DNA of 64,000 bases from Shewanella phaeophyticola (GTDB lineage Bacteria > Pseudomonadota > Gammaproteobacteria > Enterobacterales > Shewanellaceae): NCBI RefSeq assembly GCF_025398315.1, contig NZ_JAODOQ010000001.1:682001-746000 (forward strand), written 5' to 3'. Positions 58,858 to 64,000 of the stretch are shown here, one piece after another (position 1 is the first letter of the stretch; the number at the start of each line of letters is the position of its first letter). The notes under the pieces are model-generated. The model was not told the origin of the DNA, made no database searches, and saw only the letters and a list, made by a program, of their open reading frames with translations. The translations under genes were made by a program, and so were the position numbers.

Positions 58858-59925
58858 ATGGCAAATGTAACCGAATCAAGAGTGCACGAAGCACGTTTTA
58901 CGTCTTTTGGGACAACATTTATGGGGCCGTTGCTGAGTTTTTTTGCACAAAACTTAGTTAAAAATGTGCCAGAAAAAGCTCCGCTGTATTTCTTAGCCCG
59001 TGAAGGTTATTGGTTACAACAAGCTTACAAGCACTATCTTTGTGGTGCTGACATACAACGTGAAAGCCATTATTTACTCGTTTCGCGTGCCTTTCTGTTT
59101 AAAATATTACTCAGCGATAGCCGCAGTTATGCTTATTCATTGAAAAGCAGCTTTAGCGGTGCCTTTTATGATCTCATCCGCACGCGGTTTTTGTTATCTG
59201 ATAGCCAAATAAAACAAATTTTTGGTGAAGAGATTACCCAAGAATTGGTTTATCTGCCTGAAGACAGAAAGAAAATTATCGATACGCTTAATCAGCACAA
59301 AGATCGAATCGACGATGTTATCACGCCAAGCAAGCAAGCCTACTTGAGTTACTTAGACACCTTAGGTGTTATCCAGCAAGACACTTTGCATTTAGTCGAC
59401 CTCGGCTATTCTGGCACTATTCAATCTTTGTTAGGGATCTTACTGGATAAAGATACACACGGACATTATTTGATTTCGTCAAATCCTGGTGAACACGTCA
59501 TCGATAATCACAATGCGACCATGCAAGGTTACTTAAAAGAAAATGTGAAAATTGGTGATGGTTACTTACCACTCGATAGGTCAATGTTTTTAGAGTCGTT
59601 GCTGACTGCGCCTTTTGGCCAGTTTAGAGGCATTCGGTTAAATACCTTCGACCCCACTCAGTTTGATTTTTATTATGGTCGAAAAGTGGCTTCGCAACGC
59701 TATTTTCATGAGTTAGAACAAGTGATGATAGGTACGCTCGATTATTGTAAGCACAGTGCAAAGCACGGTATCACTTTTGAGACTGAAGAGCTTGAAATGC
59801 TCCTAGGCAGTTATTTAAGTAAAGCCAATATAGTTCCTCGTGGTGTCACACATATTTTTGATATTGATGATGACGTCACCGGCAACGGCACGGTCAATGC
59901 CCTTCAATTTTTTGGTTTAGCATAA
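58858..59925 (+). CDS. COG5610-like (predicted HAD-associated) polysaccharide protein
   Basis: The 355-residue protein matches the C-terminal half of large HAD-type proteins of surface polysaccharide loci. It has PLYFLAREGYWLQQAYKHY, YLLVSRAFLFKILL, LHLVDLGYSGTIQSLLGILL and a late LPLDRSMFLESLLTAPFGQF. The HAD catalytic motif DxDxT itself is not here, but it is in the next gene, with which it overlaps by one base (TAATG). The two may act together or represent a split form of one protein. The function is unknown. The FGTTFMGPLLSF block contains one of the few intact GGGCC sites. Confidence 0.68.
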   Translation: MANVTESRVHEARFTSFGTTFMGPLLSFFAQNLVKNVPEKAPLYFLAREGYWLQQAYKHYLCGADIQRESHYLLVSRAFLFKILLSDSRSYAYSLKSSFSGAFYDLIRTRFLLSDSQIKQIFGEEITQELVYLPEDRKKIIDTLNQHKDRIDDVITPSKQAYLSYLDTLGVIQQDTLHLVDLGYSGTIQSLLGILLDKDTHGHYLISSNPGEHVIDNHNATMQGYLKENVKIGDGYLPLDRSMFLESLLTAPFGQFRGIRLNTFDPTQFDFYYGRKVASQRYFHELEQVMIGTLDYCKHSAKHGITFETEELEMLLGSYLSKANIVPRGVTHIFDIDDDVTGNGTVNALQFFGLA

Positions 59926-61943
59926 TGATTAATAAACAGTTCGTAAAAACAAAAATGCCTGCATTATTTAACTTTGTTAAGCAGCAACCATTACTCTTTC
60001 GTGTAGCAAAAAGTGTCGACAGACGACTGAGTGCACGAGCCTACGCTAAACTTAATACCGACAAAAAAGGTTACACTCAAGAAGAAGTGCAACACTTACT
60101 TAATTTAGCTAAAGCTCAGGGATTATTTGACTATGCTTGGTATAGCGCTAACCAGTGCCGGGTATTTACCTGTGAACAAGAAGCCTTTGAAGATTATTTA
60201 ACAAAAGGTGCGTTTTCGTGTGTTAACCCAAGCCCCGCCTTTGATACGGAGTTGTATTACAAGTGTAATACCGATATTTATTTACAAGGTGAGCAAGCGT
60301 TAGTCCACTACATGAGCCATGGTAAAGCAGAAGGGCGCATGTCGCCTCCAGCAACGCCAAAGTGGCACCCCAAAGCAATCGAAACCACGGCTGACGGAGA
60401 CGCCACTGAGCATAAAATCGCCATGTGTTTTCACGTGTTTTATGGAGAATTTATTGACTATTACTGCAAATCACTCGAAAAGTTCCCGCAGTCTGTTGAT
60501 GTGTTTGTGAGCGTAAGCAGTGACGATTTAGTCGAAAACGCACAAACGCAATTTGCCGCATGCAGTAAAGTCAACAAAGTTAAGGTAAAGGTTGTGCCCA
60601 ATCATGGCCGCAACTTTGGCTCTATGCTGGTAGAGTTTGCGCAAGATTTACAAGCCTACGACTTGTTTTGCCACATGCACTCCAAAAAGTCGCTTTATTC
60701 TGGGCGTGCACAAACTCAGTGGGCAGATTACTTAGGTGAGTACTTACTTAATGATCAGCATGTGATTAAACAGCTGCTAAATCATTTTCGTGATTCGCCA
60801 AAAACAGGCATTTATTACCCCACATCGTTTTGGATGATGCCTAACTGGGTTAATCATTGGCTTAAAAATAAACCTCATGCACAAAAAATGGCCAAAGAAT
60901 GGGGCGTAGAGCTTGCTGAAGATTTTTTAGCCTATCCTGCAGGTGGTATGTTTTGGGCAAGACCTGATGCCTTAAAGCAATTGTTAGGCAAACAATACCA
61001 ATATGATGATTTTCCTGCCGAGCCGTTGCCTAATGACGGTTCAGAGTTACATGCTTTAGAGCGAATGTTAGGTTTGCTGGCTGAAAAAAATGGTTATCAA
61101 CAACTATTTTATTACCCAACAACGGGTCAGTTTACCTTTGATGACAGTTTTATATTGGCGCAATATGTTAATAGCCAAGAAGGGATGCGCAATCAACTGA
61201 GTGGTTTTGACCATATCAGCTTTGATGTTTTTGATACCTTAGTGCGCAGACGTTACTTTGTGCCAGATTATGCCAAGCTATTGCTCGGTAAAGCATTGGT
61301 GTCTCAAGGTGTGGTTAATGACGCTCATGAGTTTGTTGCCAAGCGAAATCAAGCTGAGTTTGAGGTACGTAAAGCAAAAAACTTTGTCGGCGACGTCACT
61401 ATTTTTGAAACTTATGCTCTTTTAGGCAGTCAACTTGGTTGGTCTGAATCTCAATCAAGCCAGTATGCTGAGCAAGAGTTTGCTTATGACCTTGAAATGA
61501 TTGAGCCCAAAGATGAAATGGTTGATTTATTTAATGAACTGCTGTTAAAAGGCAAGCAAATAACTGTCGCGTCTGACACCTATTATACCCTAGACCAGGT
61601 GGCTTTAATGCTCGCTAAAGTTGGCTTAAGCGCAGGTTATGAGTTACTTGTGTCGAGTGAGTTAGGTAAGCGAAAAGACAACGGCACACTATGGCAACAC
61701 ATCAAAGCCAGTCTGCCAGAAGGAAAAACCTTTATTCATGTGGGCGACAATGCCGTTGCTGACGCCCAAATTGCAGGCGACTTCGGTTTGCAGAATTTTC
61801 ATATTTTAAACCCGCTAGACAAATGGCATGCAGCAGGTTGGGCGCACCCATTTAAGGGTGAGTTAAGTTTAAATGAAACACAGATCCTAAAATGGGATTC
61901 GTTGGTCAGCGATTTTGGCCGTTTTCCTTTTTTAGGTGAGTAG
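59925..61943 (+). CDS. rhamnan-synthesis F-like glycosyltransferase fused to a HAD domain
   Basis: The 672-residue protein has an N-terminal helical part with a DYAWYSANQCRVF and AEGRMSPPA block (DxxxY repeats seen in glycan loci). A RgpF-like domain follows: KIAMCFHVFYGEFIDYYCKSL, VVPNHGRNFGSMLVEFA, FCHMHSKKSLYSG and GGMFWARPDALKQLLG. The C-terminal domain is a HAD hydrolase: ISFDVFDTLVRRRYF, TVASDTYYTLDQV and FIHVGDNAVADAQIAG. RgpF proteins act in rhamnose-containing polysaccharide synthesis, which agrees with the rml genes here. The frame is intact. Confidence 0.8.
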   Translation: MINKQFVKTKMPALFNFVKQQPLLFRVAKSVDRRLSARAYAKLNTDKKGYTQEEVQHLLNLAKAQGLFDYAWYSANQCRVFTCEQEAFEDYLTKGAFSCVNPSPAFDTELYYKCNTDIYLQGEQALVHYMSHGKAEGRMSPPATPKWHPKAIETTADGDATEHKIAMCFHVFYGEFIDYYCKSLEKFPQSVDVFVSVSSDDLVENAQTQFAACSKVNKVKVKVVPNHGRNFGSMLVEFAQDLQAYDLFCHMHSKKSLYSGRAQTQWADYLGEYLLNDQHVIKQLLNHFRDSPKTGIYYPTSFWMMPNWVNHWLKNKPHAQKMAKEWGVELAEDFLAYPAGGMFWARPDALKQLLGKQYQYDDFPAEPLPNDGSELHALERMLGLLAEKNGYQQLFYYPTTGQFTFDDSFILAQYVNSQEGMRNQLSGFDHISFDVFDTLVRRRYFVPDYAKLLLGKALVSQGVVNDAHEFVAKRNQAEFEVRKAKNFVGDVTIFETYALLGSQLGWSESQSSQYAEQEFAYDLEMIEPKDEMVDLFNELLLKGKQITVASDTYYTLDQVALMLAKVGLSAGYELLVSSELGKRKDNGTLWQHIKASLPEGKTFIHVGDNAVADAQIAGDFGLQNFHILNPLDKWHAAGWAHPFKGELSLNETQILKWDSLVSDFGRFPFLGE

Positions 61944-61947
61944 TATT

Positions 61948-62942
61948 ATGAAACGAAAAATATTTTTGCACGTTGATCCTCATAAGACTGGAACAACACT
62001 TATTCAGAAAGTCTTTCTAGATAATCAATCCGAATTATTTAGAAATGGTTTATTTTATCCTAAGAAATATGTTCGAATTTTTGGTCATCACCACTTGCGA
62101 GATCTTATAAAAGATAGAGCGCTAACACAATTAGACCACGACTTCTTTAACGATATTAATTCAAATATATTATTATCGAGTGAGGATTTTATTACATTCT
62201 CCGTGGACGATTTTAAATACTTAAAAAGTTATTTTAATGAGTTTGACGTTAATGTTATTTATAGTTGGCGCCGTTCAAGTTTAAAAATGTATTCAATTTG
62301 GCAAGAGGTTGTTAAACATGGCCAATCGATTTCTTTTTTGAGTTTTACCACGAGCATTTAGCTAAGCCTGGACAAAGCTACATGCTGTCTGCTGATCTTC
62401 AGGTGAGTCGATTTGTTAATATATTTGGACATGATAATGTTCATTTGATTGATTATGATAAATCGTGTGCAGATAATAATTTATTAGCATCGTTTTTTTC
62501 TATTGTTGGTTGTGAGTATAAACCTGAATATTTGGATGGGTCTAAAAGTAAGATTTCCTCTAATGTGTCTTTGAATCCATATGACACAGAGATAATTAGA
62601 GTGTTAAATTCATTGATGGCTGAAAAATATAATCTTGTTGGTAATATAGTTAGGGAAACATATCTAGAAAATTATTCTGATTTAGATGGCGAAATATTGG
62701 TAAAGCTAACAAATATAATGAAAACTATGCTTGTTGAATTATCTGTAGGTGATTACTTTATTGATAAACGTGTTGAAAGAATAATGTCTGATAAGTTTAG
62801 TGATAGATTTGTTAACTTTGACAATAATGTTTATAAAAATAAAATTTGTATTGTTAGAGAGAATTGGTTGTTGAATAAAGATTCATTTAGTTTACTTAAT
62901 GAATTAGCTGACCAGCTAAATGAGAAAGTAAAAAATGTCTAA
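61948..62942 (+). CDS. sulfotransferase-like protein (frame broken once)
   Basis: The start is KIFLHVDPHKTGTTLIQKVF, with HKTGTT as the PAPS P-loop. VNVIYSWRRSSLKMYSIWQEVVKHG is the 3'-phosphate region with Arg and Ser. The first frame stops at 62361; adding one T to the T run near 62337 gives PhePheGluPheTyrHisGluHis and continues with QVSRFVNIFGHDNVHLIDYD to the stop at 62942. The corrected protein has about 331 residues and resembles the gene at 43588 in layout. It overlaps the next gene by eight bases. GTG 61936 is a less likely start. Confidence 0.75.
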
Positions 62943-64000
62943 CTCTATTGTAAAGTCAAAAGTCAAGCTTGTGGCGATTGCAAAAGACGAAGCGGCTTAT
63001 ATTCCAGAATGGGTTCATCATCATTTATTTTTGGGTTTTGATGACATTGAGATTTTTATTAATCGCACCACGGACAACAGTGAAGCTGTATTGAATAGCA
63101 TCAGCCAGCATTACCCTAATGTTAGTTGGCAGTATGCTGATTGGATTGATTGGTGCCCCAGCGGAGCAAGTAAACATATTCAGTTTATTACCTATGCTAA
63201 AGCCATGTATGACTGCCAACAAGCAGCGGGTTTTACCCATATATTCTTTTTAGATATTGATGAGTTTTTAATCTTGGATGGATTAACTTCATCAATACAT
63301 GAGGTTATTGGCCGTTACCCACAAGCCACTCCTGTTGCATTTGAGTGGATAAACGATTGTACACCAGCAGCTGCCCCTTTTAGCCGATTGCCTTTGACAT
63401 TGACAGGTAATTTGTCACCACTGGTTAAAACCTTATTACCAGTCAATATCGGTATTAAAGAGTTTCGCCATCATTTACCTTTATTTACACAGCCCATTGA
63501 TACGCTGCTCGTTGATGAATCAGTGTTTAAAGGGCAAGATAAAATTGAGCAAGCGCTTGATAAATCGGTTAACTCCTTAAAGTCGAGTTTTATTTATCAT
63601 CGGGCACATCGCTCACAGTATGAGTATGTGTCGTTGTTGTACCGTGGACGCCCAGGGGATAACTTTGCCTATAAAAGTAACCGACGTGGTTACCCTAAAT
63701 TAACTGCTAAGTCTTGTCGGGTTGTATTAGATGAGCCTACATTTGCTGAATATCAGTCCAGTTATGCTAATTTTATTGACTCTATCGATAGTGCCTCTTT
63801 CGTTGTTGAAGCTGAAAAATTTGTGTGTGATCGCTACCAGCACTCGATTGACAATATAGACAATCATTTATCACAAGATTATCCCTTGATGATGAGGTTA
63901 TTTTCTGGTGTGACCGATGAACACGTATTAACGGCATTTAAGCAATATAGATCCAAATTGATTGCATTAGAACCCAATAATGTTGATTTATTAATACGAC
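62935..64000 (+). CDS. glycosyltransferase of the GT2/GT92-like type, cut by the window edge
   Basis: From ATG 62935 the frame is open to the end of the window (355 codons). The sequence begins VKLVAIAKDEAAYIPEWVHHHLFLGFDDIEIF, here read in pieces, and contains HIFFLDIDEFLIL, the DxD metal site, near residue 102. SSFIYHRAHRSQYEYVSLLYRGRPGDN follows. This pattern is that of the Glyco_tranf_2_4/GT92-like enzymes of O-antigen and capsule loci. It overlaps the sulfotransferase by eight bases, so they are cotranscribed. The C-terminus is outside the window; a TPR-like tail (LEPNNVDLL) may be starting. Confidence 0.75.
   Translation, partial: MSNSIVKSKVKLVAIAKDEAAYIPEWVHHHLFLGFDDIEIFINRTTDNSEAVLNSISQHYPNVSWQYADWIDWCPSGASKHIQFITYAKAMYDCQQAAGFTHIFFLDIDEFLILDGLTSSIHEVIGRYPQATPVAFEWINDCTPAAAPFSRLPLTLTGNLSPLVKTLLPVNIGIKEFRHHLPLFTQPIDTLLVDESVFKGQDKIEQALDKSVNSLKSSFIYHRAHRSQYEYVSLLYRGRPGDNFAYKSNRRGYPKLTAKSCRVVLDEPTFAEYQSSYANFIDSIDSASFVVEAEKFVCDRYQHSIDNIDNHLSQDYPLMMRLFSGVTDEHVLTAFKQYRSKLIALEPNNVDLLIR

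Overview
The window looks like chromosome from a marine gammaproteobacterium of the order Alteromonadales, most likely Shewanella or a close relative. The basis is moderate A+T content, a typical housekeeping order (hemW-rdgB-DUF4426-yggT-proC-yggS diverging from pilT-pilU, then hemH, yciH, yqgE, ruvX) and protein sequences of that type. The genus is inferred from remembered gene order, not from a database search. No rRNA, tRNA, prophage or CRISPR locus was seen.

Layout. 1-5.6 kb: minus-strand housekeeping genes. 5.6-12.5 kb: plus-strand type IV pilus retraction ATPases, an outer-membrane porin, a periplasmic peroxidase, ferrochelatase, a SUI1-family factor, yqgE and ruvX. 12.8-16.7 kb: a three-gene set that fits glucosylglycerate metabolism (phosphatase, GT81 synthase, GH13 phosphorylase). 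18.1 kb: rfaH, followed by an ops element and a 0.75-kb chain of RNA-type hairpins. From there to the right edge (19.8-64 kb) is one large surface-polysaccharide locus. It holds wecA, an ABC-dependent capsule exporter (KpsD/M/T/E-like), dTDP-rhamnose genes (rmlA, C, D, B), GDP-mannose and GDP-fucose genes (manC, manB, gmd, fcl, gmm), UDP-glucuronate (ugd), several large multidomain glycosyltransferases, coiled-coil proteins and about six sulfotransferase-like proteins. The simplest reading is an RfaH-controlled, ABC-exported, probably sulfated capsule containing rhamnose, fucose and uronic acid.

Two things set the window apart. First, it is full of short repeats: heptanucleotide tracts (ACAAGTG type and CTAGAAC type), a 45-bp array, a 16-bp array, about 100-bp palindromic units around a GxxExxY gene, and hairpin chains. 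The ACAAGTG-type heptamer lies between genes, inside rmlD, and makes up most of the coding sequence of a long coiled coil. Second, many genes are split by one- or two-base shifts. Twelve of these sit exactly where restoring GGGCC (either strand) repairs the protein, and most others lie in T runs. This points to systematic base-calling error at a probably modified motif rather than real gene decay, so split genes are given here as single genes.
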